In this document: piece after piece, positions 16,718-25,677 of the stretch
Numbering within the stretch: the first letter of the stretch is position 1
Layout of the letters: each line of letters begins with the position of its first letter
Assembly (NCBI RefSeq): GCF_014650955.1
Contig: NZ_BMVY01000011.1
Span: forward strand, 62,001-126,000
DNA: 64,000 nt
From: Streptomyces tauricus
GTDB lineage: Bacteria; Actinomycetota; Actinomycetes; Streptomycetales; Streptomycetaceae
Direction of reading: 5' to 3'
Program-made: the position numbers and the translations under genes
Notes under the pieces: generated by a model
Seen by the model: the letters and a program-made list of their open reading frames with translations, nothing else
The model's database searches: none
What the model was told of the DNA's origin: nothing

Positions 16718-17803
16718 TCAAGCGATCACCGCGGCTCGTACGCAGAGCACGTCCGGGAGGTGCGACGCCAGTTGCTGCCACGTGTCGCCGTCGTCGGCCG
16801 ACGCGAACACCTCGCCGTTGCGGTTGCCGAAGTACACGCCCGCCGGGTCCGCGCCGTCCGTGCACAGCGCGTCCCGCAGCACCGTGCCGTAGTGGTCCTC
16901 CTGCGGCAGCCCCGCGGTCAGCGCCTCCCAGCTCTTGCCCGCGTCCGCCGTGCGGAAGACACGACATCGGCGGTCCGCCGGCACCCGGTCGGAGTCGGCG
17001 TTGATGGGAAACACGTACGCCGTGTCGCCGCGATGGGGGTGCGCGGCCGCGGCGAAGCCGAACGTGGACGGCAGGCCCCCGCCGATGTCCGTCCAGTGCG
17101 CCCCGGCGTCGTCGCTGCGGTACACCCCCCAGTGGTTCTGCAGATAGAGCCGGTCGGGAGTGGCCGCGTCCTGCGCGACCTTGTGGACGCACTGGCCGAA
17201 CTCCGGGTTCGGATCGGGCAGGAACACCGCAGAGACCCCGGAGTTGGCCGGCGCCCAGCTCTCCCCGCCGTCCTGCGTACGGAAGACACCGGCCGTGGAC
17301 ACGGCGACCGTCACCGCCCGCGGATCGCGGGCGTCGGTCAGGATCGTGTGCAGACCCTCACCGCCGCCGCCCGGCACCCACCGCGAGCGGGTGGGGTGCT
17401 CCCAGAGCGGGCGGACGAGCTCGAAGGACTCGCCGCGGTCCGTCGAGCGGTACAGCGCGGCGGGCTCCGTGCCCGCGTACACCACGTCCGGCTCGGCCGC
17501 CGCCGGGTGCAGCTGCCAGACCCGCTCCAGCGAAGCACCCGTGTCCTGGGGGAACTTGACGGCCGCCTTGGCCGGTTCGGTCCAGCTGCGGCCCAGGTCG
17601 TCGGAGTGGAACACCGACGGGCCCCAGTGCGCGCTGTCACCTCCCACGAGGAGTCTCGGCACGTCCCGCCGGGTGTCGATCGCGATCGAGTAGACCGCCT
17701 GGGCGTTGAAATACGGGCTGTCGTCGAACTCCCACGCGCCGCCGCGCCGCCTCCCGACGAACAGTCCTTTGCGCGTGCCAACCGTGAGCAGAACCTCGGT
17801 CAT
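16718..17803 (-). CDS. BNR/Asp-box (sialidase-like beta-propeller) protein
   Basis: A 361-aa protein built from repeated S-x-D-x-G-x-x-W Asp-box motifs, for example S-D-D-L-G-R-S-W, S-T-D-R-G-E-S-F, T-Q-D-G-G-E-S-W, S-D-D-A-G-A-H-W and S-A-D-D-G-D-T-W. These mark a six- or seven-bladed propeller of the sialidase/VPS10 type. There is no signal peptide, and the catalytic arginines of a real sialidase are not recognisable, so it is best called a propeller of unknown function. Single gene. Confidence 0.85.
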   Translation of the reverse strand: MTEVLLTVGTRKGLFVGRRRGGAWEFDDSPYFNAQAVYSIAIDTRRDVPRLLVGGDSAHWGPSVFHSDDLGRSWTEPAKAAVKFPQDTGASLERVWQLHPAAAEPDVVYAGTEPAALYRSTDRGESFELVRPLWEHPTRSRWVPGGGGEGLHTILTDARDPRAVTVAVSTAGVFRTQDGGESWAPANSGVSAVFLPDPNPEFGQCVHKVAQDAATPDRLYLQNHWGVYRSDDAGAHWTDIGGGLPSTFGFAAAAHPHRGDTAYVFPINADSDRVPADRRCRVFRTADAGKSWEALTAGLPQEDHYGTVLRDALCTDGADPAGVYFGNRNGEVFASADDGDTWQQLASHLPDVLCVRAAVIA

Positions 17804-17992
17804 GCCGATCCACCTCCGGACGTCGTTGTCTCAGATATCGGCCAGTCTGCACCCCACCACTGACAGTCACCCCCGGACGGCATATCGGTGCAGGTCAGGG
17901 CGATTCCCGGGGGGTGTCGGCGGTGCGGCGGCGATGTGGGGCAGGTCTCGTGAGCAACCGGGCGGCCTCTCCCGTATGGGAGGGGGTCCGGT

Positions 17993-18586
17993 GTGCGCGT
18001 GTGGAGAGGGGCCCCGATGGCGGCTTTGCGTGGTCCGAGGGCGTTGCTGTGGCGTTGGTGGCCCAATCCGCTGCGGCGGCGCAGCGACAGGATCGAGGCG
18101 TGGACCATGCTCACCGTCGGGCTCCTCACCGTGCTCGTGGGGACACTCGCGGGCCTGTGGGCGACGCGGTCGGTCGAACTCGGCCTCGCGCGGGAGCGCG
18201 TGGAGTGGCGGCCCGTGACCGCGCGGCTCACCGAGCGCGCACCCGGCACGGCCTCCGGTTCCGAGCAGGTGTGGGCCGAGGTCCGCTGGTCCGGCGCGGA
18301 CGGCTCCACCCACGAGGGGCAGACCCGGGTCGACCCGGGCAGCGCGGCGGGGACCCGGGTCACGGTGTGGAGCGATCTCCAGGGGCGCCAGGTCACCAGG
18401 CCCGCCACGGAGGCCCAGGCGAGCCTGCGGGCGGGGCTGATCGGGGTCCTGGTGGGCGCGAGCGCGGCGCTCGTGCCCCTCGCGGGCGGGCGGCTGGTCA
18501 CGGGGCGCCTGGAGCGCCGGCGGTTCGACCAGTGGGACACGGAGTGGGAGCGGGTCGGCCCCCAATGGAGGTGGAAGACCGGCTGA
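17993..18586 (+). CDS. DUF3592-type membrane protein
   Basis: A 197-aa protein with a basic N-terminus (R-R-N/P-L-R-R-R-S-D), a first membrane helix near residues 38-60, an extracellular beta-rich middle (residues 65-135), and a second helix near 145-168. This two-helix architecture is common in streptomycetes. GTG 17993 has GGGAGGGGG upstream; an ATG at 18017 also has a GAGAGGGG site and would remove eight residues. Function unknown. Confidence 0.75.
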   Translation: MRVWRGAPMAALRGPRALLWRWWPNPLRRRSDRIEAWTMLTVGLLTVLVGTLAGLWATRSVELGLARERVEWRPVTARLTERAPGTASGSEQVWAEVRWSGADGSTHEGQTRVDPGSAAGTRVTVWSDLQGRQVTRPATEAQASLRAGLIGVLVGASAALVPLAGGRLVTGRLERRRFDQWDTEWERVGPQWRWKTG

Positions 18587-18676
18587 GGTGGCGCCGGCTG
18601 TCACAGATCCGGGTCCTGCCCGGTCAGCATGGTGAACACGTCCGATTCCGACGGACGAAACCGGAAAGGTCGCACC

Positions 18677-19423
18677 ATGAAGATCGTAGTGATCGGCGGT
18701 ACCGGGCTCATCGGGTCGAAGCTGGTGGACAGGCTCCGGGCGGACGGCCACGACGTCCTCCCGGCCTCCCCGAACACCGGCGTCGACAGCATCACCGGCG
18801 AGGGCCTCGACCAGGCGCTGAAGGGTGCCGAGGTCGTCGTGGACGTGTCGAACTCGCCCTCCTTCGAGGACAGCGCGGTACTGGAGTTCTTCCGCACGTC
18901 CACGCGCAACCTGCTCGCGGCCGAGGCCGCGGCGGGCGTGGGACACCATGTCGCCCTGTCGGTCGTGGGCAGCGACGCGCTCCCCGACTCGGGCTACCTG
19001 CGCGCCAAGGTCGCCCAGGAGGAACTGATCAAGGAGTCCGGCATCGGGTACTCCATCGTCCGTGCCACGCAGTTCTTCGAGTTCGTGAAGGGCATCGCGG
19101 CCGGGTCCACCGAGGGCGACACGGTCCGGCTGCCCTCCTCGCTCCTGCAGCCCCTCGCCTCCGACGACGTGGTCGCGGCGGTCGCCCGGGTCGCCGTGGC
19201 GGCCCCGCTGAAGGGCACCACCGAGGTGGCGGGCCCCGAGGAGCTGCACTTGGACGAGTTCGTCCGCACGGGCCTGGCGGCCGAGAAGGACCCGCGCGAG
19301 GTCGTCACCGACGAGTCCGTCGGCTACTTCGGCGCGCACCCCCGGGGCCGCGAGCTGCTGCCCGGCCCCGGGGCCCACCTCGCCGGGACCCGCTTCGCGG
19401 ACTGGCTCGCCGGCCGCCGCTAG
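18677..19423 (+). CDS. NAD(P)-binding SDR-like protein (NmrA/atypical SDR)
   Basis: A 248-aa Rossmann protein beginning M-K-I-V-V-I-G-G-T-G-L-I-G. It lacks the Y-x-x-x-K catalytic pair of classical SDRs and fits the atypical/NmrA-like group, which includes quinone reductases and redox sensors. The ATG at 18677 follows GGAAAGG. The 3' end lies 6 bp from the stop of the convergent flavin oxidoreductase gene. Function unknown; an oxidoreductase or sensor is likely. Confidence 0.85.
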   Translation: MKIVVIGGTGLIGSKLVDRLRADGHDVLPASPNTGVDSITGEGLDQALKGAEVVVDVSNSPSFEDSAVLEFFRTSTRNLLAAEAAAGVGHHVALSVVGSDALPDSGYLRAKVAQEELIKESGIGYSIVRATQFFEFVKGIAAGSTEGDTVRLPSSLLQPLASDDVVAAVARVAVAAPLKGTTEVAGPEELHLDEFVRTGLAAEKDPREVVTDESVGYFGAHPRGRELLPGPGAHLAGTRFADWLAGRR

Positions 19424-19429
19424 ATCAGG

Positions 19430-20509
19430 TCAGACCGAGCGGTGGTACTGGTCCGGTACGTGCACGGAGGCTCCGAGTTCGCGGGCCGCGTGCCGGGCCC
19501 ACGAGGGGTTGCGCAGCAGTTCCCGGCCGAGCAGCACGGCGTCCGCCTCGCCGTTGGCGAGGATCTTCTCGGCCTGCTCGACATCGGTGATGAGACCGAC
19601 GGCGGCGACGGCCATGGAGGTCTCGTCCTTGACGCGGGCGGCGAACGGGACCTGGTAGCCGGGCCCGACCGGGATGCGTACACCGGCCGCGTTGCCGCCC
19701 GTGGACACGTCGAGCAGGTCGACACCATGGGCGGTCAGCTCGGCGGCGAAACGGACCGTGTCGTCGGCCGTCCAGCCGTTCTCCTCCAGCCAGTCGGTGG
19801 CCGAGATACGGAAGAACAGCGGCTTGTCGGCGGGCCACACCTCGCGCACGGCGTCGACGACCTCCAGGGCGAAGCGCACCCGGTTCTCGTACGAGCCGCC
19901 GTACGCGTCCGTGCGCCGGTTGGAGTGCGGGGAGAGGAACTCGCCGATCAGGTAGCCGTGCGCGCCATGGATCTCGGCGATCTCGAAGCCGGCCTCCAGC
20001 GACCGCCGTGCGGCGTCGGCGAACTGGCCGACGACCTCACGGATCCCGTCGACCGTCAGCTCGGTCGGCACGGGGTGGCTCTCGTCGAAGGCGAGCGGGC
20101 TCGGCGCGAGCGCCTGCCAGCCGTGCGCGTCGGGTCCGACCGGCGCGCCGCCCGTCCAGGGGCGGTCCGTGGAGGCCTTGCGGCCGGCGTGCGCGAGCTG
20201 GATCGCCGGGACCGTGCCCTGCGACACCAGGAAGCGCGTGATCCGCCGGAACGCCTCGACCTGGCGGTCGTTCCAGATGCCCAGGTCGTACGGGGAGATG
20301 CGGCCCTCGGCGCTGACCGCGGTGGCCTCGACGATGATCAGGCCCGTTCCGCCGGCGGCACGCGCCCCGTAGTGCTGGAGGTGCCAGTCGTTCGGCGCGC
20401 CCACGTCGGCGCCCTCCGGCGCGGCCGAGTACTGGCACATCGGCGGCATCCAGACCCTGTTCGGGACGGTCAGCTCGCGCAGGGTGTAGGGCTCGAAGAG
20501 CGCGCTCAC
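19430..20509 (-). CDS. NADH:flavin oxidoreductase (old yellow enzyme, YqjM-like)
   Basis: A ~359-aa FMN ene-reductase. Motifs are N-R-V-W-M-P-P-M-C-Q-Y-S near residue 20, with the YqjM-type redox Cys, H-A-G-R-K near 110, the substrate-binding H-G-A-H-G-Y-L near 180, and G-R-E-L-L-R-N-P in the FMN phosphate site near the C-terminus. Such enzymes reduce activated C=C bonds. GTG 20509 has GGAG six bases upstream; TTG 20521 is an alternative. The ArsR gene is divergent, with repeated operators between, so the regulator probably controls this enzyme. Confidence 0.93.
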   Translation of the reverse strand: MSALFEPYTLRELTVPNRVWMPPMCQYSAAPEGADVGAPNDWHLQHYGARAAGGTGLIIVEATAVSAEGRISPYDLGIWNDRQVEAFRRITRFLVSQGTVPAIQLAHAGRKASTDRPWTGGAPVGPDAHGWQALAPSPLAFDESHPVPTELTVDGIREVVGQFADAARRSLEAGFEIAEIHGAHGYLIGEFLSPHSNRRTDAYGGSYENRVRFALEVVDAVREVWPADKPLFFRISATDWLEENGWTADDTVRFAAELTAHGVDLLDVSTGGNAAGVRIPVGPGYQVPFAARVKDETSMAVAAVGLITDVEQAEKILANGEADAVLLGRELLRNPSWARHAARELGASVHVPDQYHRSV

Positions 20510-20548
20510 GGCGGACTCCAATCATGGGGGGGCCGGGTTGTCTACTCG

Positions 20549-20597
20549 TACGATAGACATCGTAGTACGGCGGATGTCAAACTACGAGAGTTCTCGT
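20549..20597. promoter_or_regulatory. Paired inverted repeats between the ene-reductase and arsR genes
   Basis: TACGAT-AGAC-ATCGTA (20549-20564) and ACGAGA-GT-TCTCGT (20584-20597) are two perfect inverted repeats sharing the CGTA/TACG core, 20 bp apart. They sit in the only AT-richer part of the divergent promoter region and are the natural binding sites for the ArsR protein. Confidence 0.75.
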
Positions 20598-20647
20598 ACA
20601 ATGGGGAACTCCGGGGAGACCTCCGGACCCGACGCACTGGAGCCGCC

Positions 20648-21007
20648 GTGACGATCGCCGCCCCGACCGGCAGCAGCCGTGATCTGCCGCACCCGCCGCG
20701 CGCGGAGATCCGGCTGGAGGCCGTGCTGCACGCGCTCTCCGACCCGCTGCGCCTCCAGGTCGTGCGGGAGCTCGCCGCCGACGGCGACGAGCTGTCCTGT
20801 TCGCACTTCGACCTGCCCGTCACCAAGTCCACGACCACGCACCACTTCCGGGTGCTGCGCGAGGCCGGGGTGATCCGGCAGATCTACCGGGGCACCGCCA
20901 AGATGAACGGGCTGCGCCGGGACGACCTAGACGGCCTCTTCCCGGGACTTCTCGACAGCGTCCTCGCCGCCGCCGCGCGCCAGGCCGTCCGCCTCGGGAG
21001 CCGCTGA
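20648..21007 (+). CDS. ArsR/SmtB-type winged-helix regulator
   Basis: A 119-aa winged HTH regulator with A-L-S-D-P-L-R-L-Q-V-V-R-E-L-A near residue 30 and K-S-T-T-T-H-H-F-R-V-L-R-E-A-G-V-I near 64. No cysteine metal site (C-x-C) is seen in the recognition helix; a lone S-C-S-H precedes it, so it is probably not a metal sensor. The start is GTG 20648. The last 81 bp are antisense to the end of the permease gene. It likely controls the divergent ene-reductase. Confidence 0.9.
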   Translation: MTIAAPTGSSRDLPHPPRAEIRLEAVLHALSDPLRLQVVRELAADGDELSCSHFDLPVTKSTTTHHFRVLREAGVIRQIYRGTAKMNGLRRDDLDGLFPGLLDSVLAAAARQAVRLGSR

Positions 21008-22426
21008 ACCGCCCTGCGCGGGAATCCCGGTACCTTCCGCACCGGCGCCCTCCGCGCCGGCTGCCTCTGCGGTCCCCGCCTCCGAACCGCCCTTGCCCGC
21101 AAGGTGGTTGAAGAGCAGGTTCAGTACGATCGCCGTGAGGCAGCCCGCGCTGATACCGCTGTTCATCACCGTCTGGAACCAGTCGGGGAACTTCTCGTAC
21201 ACCGTCGGAACGCCGACCGGCAGCATGCCCACGGCCACCGAGACGGCCACGACCGTCAGGTTGTCGTTGCCCTTGAAGTCCACCTGGGCCAGGGTCCGCA
21301 GCCCGCTCGCGGCGACCGTGCCGAACATGACCAGGCCCGCGCCGCCGAGCACCGGAGCCGGTATCGCCGCGACCACCGCGCCCAGCTTGGGCAGCAGTCC
21401 GAGCAGGACGAGGATGCCACCCGCGGCGGCCACGACCCAGCGGCTGCGGACCCGTGTCATGCCGACCAGGCCGACGTTCTGCGCGTACGCCGTGTACGGG
21501 AAGGTGTTGAACACGCCGCCCAGGACGGTGGACAGACCATCCGCGCGCAGGCCGTCGGCCAGCGTCCGGGGCTCGATCCGCCGGTCGGTCATCTCGCCCA
21601 CCGCGATGAAGTCGCCGGTCGTCTCGGTCATCGTCACCAGTGCCACGACCAGCATCGACGCGATCGCCGACGCCTCGAAGGTGGGGGCGCCGAAGTGGAA
21701 CGGCGTGCTGATGCCGAGCCAGTGCGCGTCCCCGACCCCGCCGAAGTCCGTGAAGCCGAACGGGACCGCGACCGCGAGGCCCACGACGATGCCGATCAGT
21801 ACGGCGATCCGGCTCAGGAACGCCGGCGCGAACCGCTGCACGCCGAGGACCACCGCGAGTACGAAGGCGGCGAGAGCCAGGTTCTTCGGCTCGCCGAAGT
21901 CGGGTGAACCCGCGCCGCCCGCCGCCCAGTTGCCGGCCACCGGCAGCAGCGAGAGGCCGATGATCAGGATCACCGTGCCCGTGACGAGCGGCGGGAAGAA
22001 CCGCAGCAGCTTCCCGAAGACCGGTGCGAGCAGCATGATCGCGAGACCGGCGACGATCACCGAGCCGTAGATCGCGGGCAGTCCGCCGCCGCCCGTCCCG
22101 ATCAGCACCATCGGAGACACGGCCGCGAAGGTGCAGCCCTGCATGATCGGCAGCCGTACCCCGAACCGCCAGAAGCCGACGCACTGGATGAGCGTCGCGA
22201 TGCCGCACACCAGCAGGTCCGCGGTGATCAGGTACGCCATGTCCGCGGGCGACAGCTTCATCGCGCTGCCGACGATCAGGGGGACGGCGACGGCGCCCGC
22301 GTACATCGCGAGGACGTGCTGGAGGCCGAACGCGGCCAGTTTGTGGACGGGCGGGACCTCGTCCACGGGGTGCACTTGCCGTGCGGGAGCGGGAGCGGGG
22401 GTGGGTACGGGGGCAGGGGTTGCCAT
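20927..22426 (-). CDS. NCS2/NAT-family purine (xanthine/uric acid) permease
   Basis: A 499-aa membrane carrier with about 14 hydrophobic segments. Signature residues are Q-H in helix 1 (G-L-Q-H-V-L-A-M-Y) and the nucleobase-ascorbate-transporter motif Q-N-V-G-L-V-G-M-T-R near residue 325, which points to xanthine/uric-acid transport with proton or sodium symport. The C-terminal 60 residues are an Ala/Gly/Glu tail whose coding DNA overlaps the convergent arsR gene by 81 bp. ATG 22426 has GGAG five bases upstream. The upstream DNA has a short AT-rich palindrome (AAACAGTTT, 22481-22489) that could be regulatory. Confidence 0.92.
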   Translation of the reverse strand: MATPAPVPTPAPAPARQVHPVDEVPPVHKLAAFGLQHVLAMYAGAVAVPLIVGSAMKLSPADMAYLITADLLVCGIATLIQCVGFWRFGVRLPIMQGCTFAAVSPMVLIGTGGGGLPAIYGSVIVAGLAIMLLAPVFGKLLRFFPPLVTGTVILIIGLSLLPVAGNWAAGGAGSPDFGEPKNLALAAFVLAVVLGVQRFAPAFLSRIAVLIGIVVGLAVAVPFGFTDFGGVGDAHWLGISTPFHFGAPTFEASAIASMLVVALVTMTETTGDFIAVGEMTDRRIEPRTLADGLRADGLSTVLGGVFNTFPYTAYAQNVGLVGMTRVRSRWVVAAAGGILVLLGLLPKLGAVVAAIPAPVLGGAGLVMFGTVAASGLRTLAQVDFKGNDNLTVVAVSVAVGMLPVGVPTVYEKFPDWFQTVMNSGISAGCLTAIVLNLLFNHLAGKGGSEAGTAEAAGAEGAGAEGTGIPAQGGSAAPEADGLARGGGEDAVEKSREEAV

Positions 22427-22566
22427 GGGCACTCCAGGAGCGGCGGGGGAGTGGGGACTGCACGTGACCGTACGGGCGTTAAACAGTTTGTTGATTTCCG
22501 GGGTGTTGCCGCCTGGTGTCCTGCCCGGAGGGGTTCGTGGATATCCGCGGGCCGGTGGGGGCCGGT

Positions 22567-22605
22567 CGCGCAGTTCCCCCGCGCCCCTGAAGCCCTTGAA
22601 GGGGC
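22567..22605. repeat. Copy of the GC-rich intergenic repeat
   Basis: CGCGCAGTTCCCCCGCGCCCC at 22567-22587 matches the 6531-6828 family with one extra C. It is followed by a small CCCTTGAAGGGG hairpin. It lies 40 bp behind the stop of the leftward ferredoxin reductase gene. Confidence 0.8.
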
Positions 22606-22644
22606 TGCTGCTCGCGCGGTTCCGCGGCCCTGACGGGGTGGCCG

Positions 22645-24000
22645 CTACAGGGGGTCTTTGGCCTCGGCCGCCGTCATCAGGGCCTGCCAGTCGGGGAGTT
22701 TGACCACGCCCCGGCCCAGGGAGGCGCCCAGGGCCGCCTCCGCCCGTTCGATCGCCTGCCAGCCGGACCATTCGACCGGGCGCAGACCCTCCGCGCGCAG
22801 CGCGGCCAGCGGGTCGCGCGGGACCTCGCGGTGCACGAGGGCGGGGGCGTCCTCCAGCAGTGACGTCACCGTCTCCTTCGCGCAGGGGCGGTTCGTGCCG
22901 ATGACGCCCGTCGGGCCGCGCTTGATCCAGCCCGCCACGTACTCGCCGGGCGCGACCGAGCCCGCCCGCAGGACGCGGCCCGCGAGGTGCGGGACGGTAC
23001 CGCGGTCCGCGTCGAACGGCAGCCCCTCCAGCGGCACCCCGCGGTAGCCGACCGAGCGCAGGACCAACTGGGCCTCGACGTCCTCGTACCGCCCCGTCCC
23101 CGTCACGCCGCCGAGGCCGTCCGGGAGGGTCCGTTCGAAGCGGACCGCGCCCACGTGCCCGATGCCGTCGGGGAGCAGTTCGACCGGTCGCAGGAAGAAG
23201 CGGAGCCGGATCCGCCGGGAACCGGCGGCCGGCGGACGCTCGGTCCACCCGCGCAGCACCTCCACGTTGCGGCGCTGCGCGGCGGGCAGCGCGGACGGAT
23301 CCAGGTACGCCGGATCGAGCGCCAGCTCCGCCGGATCCACGACCACCTCGGTGTCCGGCAGGCCGCCCAGCTCACGCAGTTCCTTGGTGGTGAAGCGGGC
23401 CTGCGAGGGACCGCGCCGCCCCACCATCTGGATCTCCCGCACCTGGCTCCCGGCCAGTGCGGCGAGGGCCGCCTGCGGCATGTCGGTCGCACTCAGTTCC
23501 GCGGCGCCGCGCGCCAGGATCCGGGTCACGTCCACCGCCACGTTCCCCACGCCGATGACGACCGCGGCCCGCGCGCCGACCACGAAGCCGTCGGACTCGA
23601 CATCCGGATGCGCGCTGTACCAGGACACGAAGTCGGTCGCCGACCAGCTGCCCGGCAACTCCTCGCCCGGCACCCCGAGACGCCGGTCGGTGGCGGCGCC
23701 CACGCAGTACACGACCGCGTGGTAGAGGTCGCGCAGCCGGGTGGCGGGCAGACCGTCCGGGCCGATCCGGATCCCGCCGAGGAACCGCACCCGCTCGTGC
23801 TCCAGGACCGTACGCAGCGTGCCCTGCAACGACTTGATCTTCTCGTGGTCGGGCGCCACCCCGTAGCGCACCAGGCCGTACGGGCACGGCAGCCGGTCCA
23901 GCACGTCCACCCGGATCCCGGGCACCTGGTCCTGCTGGACGAGACCCTGTGCGGCGTACACCCCACTCGGCCCCGAGCCGACGACGGCGACCTGCAGCAC
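22645..24000 (-). CDS. Second FprA-type ferredoxin-NADP+ reductase
   Basis: A 451-aa relative of the protein at 3568-4932. It shares G-S-G-P-S-G-V-Y-A-A, R-Y-G-V-A-P-D-H-E-K-I-K, G-V-G-N-V-A-V-D-V-T-R-I-L, G-R-R-G-P-S-Q-A-R-F and G-W-I-K-R-G-P-T-G-V-I-G. GTG 24000 follows GGGAAGGGG and starts right at the FAD strand (V-L-Q-V-A-V-V-G), so the longer frame from 24051 is unlikely. Two such reductases in one region probably serve different ferredoxins or conditions. No iron-box-like motif was seen before this copy. Confidence 0.92.
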   Translation of the reverse strand: MLQVAVVGSGPSGVYAAQGLVQQDQVPGIRVDVLDRLPCPYGLVRYGVAPDHEKIKSLQGTLRTVLEHERVRFLGGIRIGPDGLPATRLRDLYHAVVYCVGAATDRRLGVPGEELPGSWSATDFVSWYSAHPDVESDGFVVGARAAVVIGVGNVAVDVTRILARGAAELSATDMPQAALAALAGSQVREIQMVGRRGPSQARFTTKELRELGGLPDTEVVVDPAELALDPAYLDPSALPAAQRRNVEVLRGWTERPPAAGSRRIRLRFFLRPVELLPDGIGHVGAVRFERTLPDGLGGVTGTGRYEDVEAQLVLRSVGYRGVPLEGLPFDADRGTVPHLAGRVLRAGSVAPGEYVAGWIKRGPTGVIGTNRPCAKETVTSLLEDAPALVHREVPRDPLAALRAEGLRPVEWSGWQAIERAEAALGASLGRGVVKLPDWQALMTAAEAKDPL

Positions 24001-24181
24001 GGCACAACCCCTTCCCCGAGGAGAACGAGGAGCTCGCTGGTCTTCCAGCATCGCACCGCACCGCGCGCCGGGGGAGGGGCGGGAACCGGCCGGGACCGGT
24101 CGCTGCGCCGACAGTGTGCCGCGCGGACCTCCCGTGCGTGCCTGTCCGCAATGAATGTGATCATGAGGTTACGTTGCGTAT

Positions 24182-24709
24182 GTGCTGGAAACATCCTTTC
24201 TTAATCTTTCTGATCGTGATGAGCCGGACGGGGCGGTGTCCGTGCGGCGCGCCTGGGAAGTGCGGGAGAACGACACCGCCACGACGTGGTGCGACGTCCG
24301 GCTGAGCTTCGCCGACGGCGCCGGTGTCGACCTGCTCGCGGCGGTGTGCGAGGGCTGCGTCTGCATCGAGGACGTACGCGCCCGGCCCGCTCTCTCCCTC
24401 GACGACATGGCGGTCCTCGCCGACTGGATCGAGGGGCCGCTCCTCGAGGCGTGCGGGGGCGCGGCCGTGGAGGCGGGCGCCGCGGGCGGTGACGGGAGCC
24501 CGGACAAGCGGCACGCGCGCCCTGCGCTGCCGCGCGGTGTCGAGAGCCGTCGCCTGGTCGCCGGGGAGTATCTGGCGGCCCAGCGGGCGGGGCGGGATCC
24601 GGTGCTCGCGGTGATGTCCGCGACGGGGTACAGCCGGCGGCGGTCGCTTCGGCTGATCGCGGGGGCGCGGGACGCGGGGCTCTTGGCGCCGCGCCACGTT
24701 CGGCGTTGA
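24182..24709 (+). CDS. Conserved small protein of unknown function
   Basis: A 175-aa protein that I do not recognise with certainty; it resembles small actinobacterial DUF6214-like proteins. The N-terminal half reads R-R-A-W-E-V-R-E-N-D-T-A and I-E-D-V-R-A-R-P-A-L-S-L-D-D-M, a compact alpha/beta region. The C-terminal 60 residues are basic with A-x-x-G-Y-S-R-R-R-S-L-R-L-I, a possible DNA-binding helix pair. The GTG start is uncertain because GAGG is 13 bp away; a GTG near 24239 is an alternative. The first 40 bp are unusually AT-rich. Confidence 0.6.
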   Translation: MLETSFLNLSDRDEPDGAVSVRRAWEVRENDTATTWCDVRLSFADGAGVDLLAAVCEGCVCIEDVRARPALSLDDMAVLADWIEGPLLEACGGAAVEAGAAGGDGSPDKRHARPALPRGVESRRLVAGEYLAAQRAGRDPVLAVMSATGYSRRRSLRLIAGARDAGLLAPRHVRR

Positions 24710-24782
24710 CGTCAGCTGTCGAGTTGGCCCGCCGCCCGCCGCCCGCCACGTGGCTCTCGGGTGCGGGTTCGTCGTGGCCCGC

Positions 24783-24802
24783 CGCGCAGTTCCCCGCGCC
24801 CC
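24783..24802. repeat. Copy of the GC-rich intergenic repeat
   Basis: CGCGCAGTTCCCCGCGCCCC is an exact member of the family at 6531-6828. It is placed between the ends of two convergent genes and followed by a short CCCTGAGGGG hairpin. Confidence 0.85.
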
Positions 24803-24827
24803 TGAGGGGCGTCCTTGAAGGGGCGCG

Positions 24828-25484
24828 TCACATCTCTCGCATGCGGCTGATCTCGCTTGTCTGCTGGGCGATCACGTCGTCGGCCATCTCGCCTATCTGG
24901 ATGTTGTTGCCCTGGGAGAGGACGTCCGTGGCCATGGTGATCGCCCCGTTGTGATGGGTGATCATCAGCTTCAGGAAGAGCTCGTCGAACGCCTTGCCCT
25001 TCGCCGCGCGCAGCGTCTTCAGCTGCGCCTCGGTCGCCATGCCCGGCATCACGTCGTGGTGGTGCCCGGTGCCCTTGCCGCTCTTCTTGTCGCCGCCGTG
25101 GTTCTTGAGCCAGGCCTCCATCGTCTCGACCTCCGGGCCCTGGGAGGCGGCGATCCGCTCGGCGAGCCGTTTCACCGGCGTCGACGAGGCCTGCTTCGGG
25201 GCGAGTTCGGTCATCTCGATGGCCTGGGTGTGATGCTCGATCATCATCCGGGCGTAGTCGAAGTCCGCGGAGTTGGGGGTGTCGTCGTCGGAGCGCTGTT
25301 TCGCGGCGTCCGAGGCGGACAGCGTCTCGGCGGCTTCACCCGGTTTGCCCGGTGCGATCACCGAAGGGCCGGTCTCGGGCGCGGCCTTGGTGTCGTCGTC
25401 GGAGCCCGTGCAGCCGCCGAGCGCGAGGACGGCGGCCGTCACGGACGCCGTGATCAGACGGCGGGACGTACGGCGAGCTAGCAC
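24828..25484 (-). CDS. DUF305 lipoprotein
   Basis: A 218-aa exported lipoprotein. The signal is basic (R-R-T-S-R-R), then hydrophobic, with the lipobox-like L-G-G-C near residue 28. The DUF305 domain has two H-H motifs: M-M-I-E-H-H-T-Q-A-I-E-M and L-M-I-T-H-H-N-G-A-I-T-M. The repeated Met/His residues suggest metal (copper) binding. GTG 25484 follows AGGAGG at five bases, which is better than the upstream frame extension. It is divergent from the LVIVD gene, a pairing often seen in Streptomyces. Confidence 0.92.
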   Translation of the reverse strand: MLARRTSRRLITASVTAAVLALGGCTGSDDDTKAAPETGPSVIAPGKPGEAAETLSASDAAKQRSDDDTPNSADFDYARMMIEHHTQAIEMTELAPKQASSTPVKRLAERIAASQGPEVETMEAWLKNHGGDKKSGKGTGHHHDVMPGMATEAQLKTLRAAKGKAFDELFLKLMITHHNGAITMATDVLSQGNNIQIGEMADDVIAQQTSEISRMREM

Positions 25485-25677
25485 AGTGACCTCCTGCGGC
25501 ACATGAATCGGCAGACACCTCGTGAGTGTTGATGACCGTCCTAGCACGCTTCCGCGCGCCAATGATCAAAAACATTCATTACGAATGCGTTGCCACCTGT
25601 TGATCTGTGCATGCTGAAGACGATACTGCGGAGGTACCTGAACCGTTCGACTGCGAACGGCTACTAGGGAGGACGCA

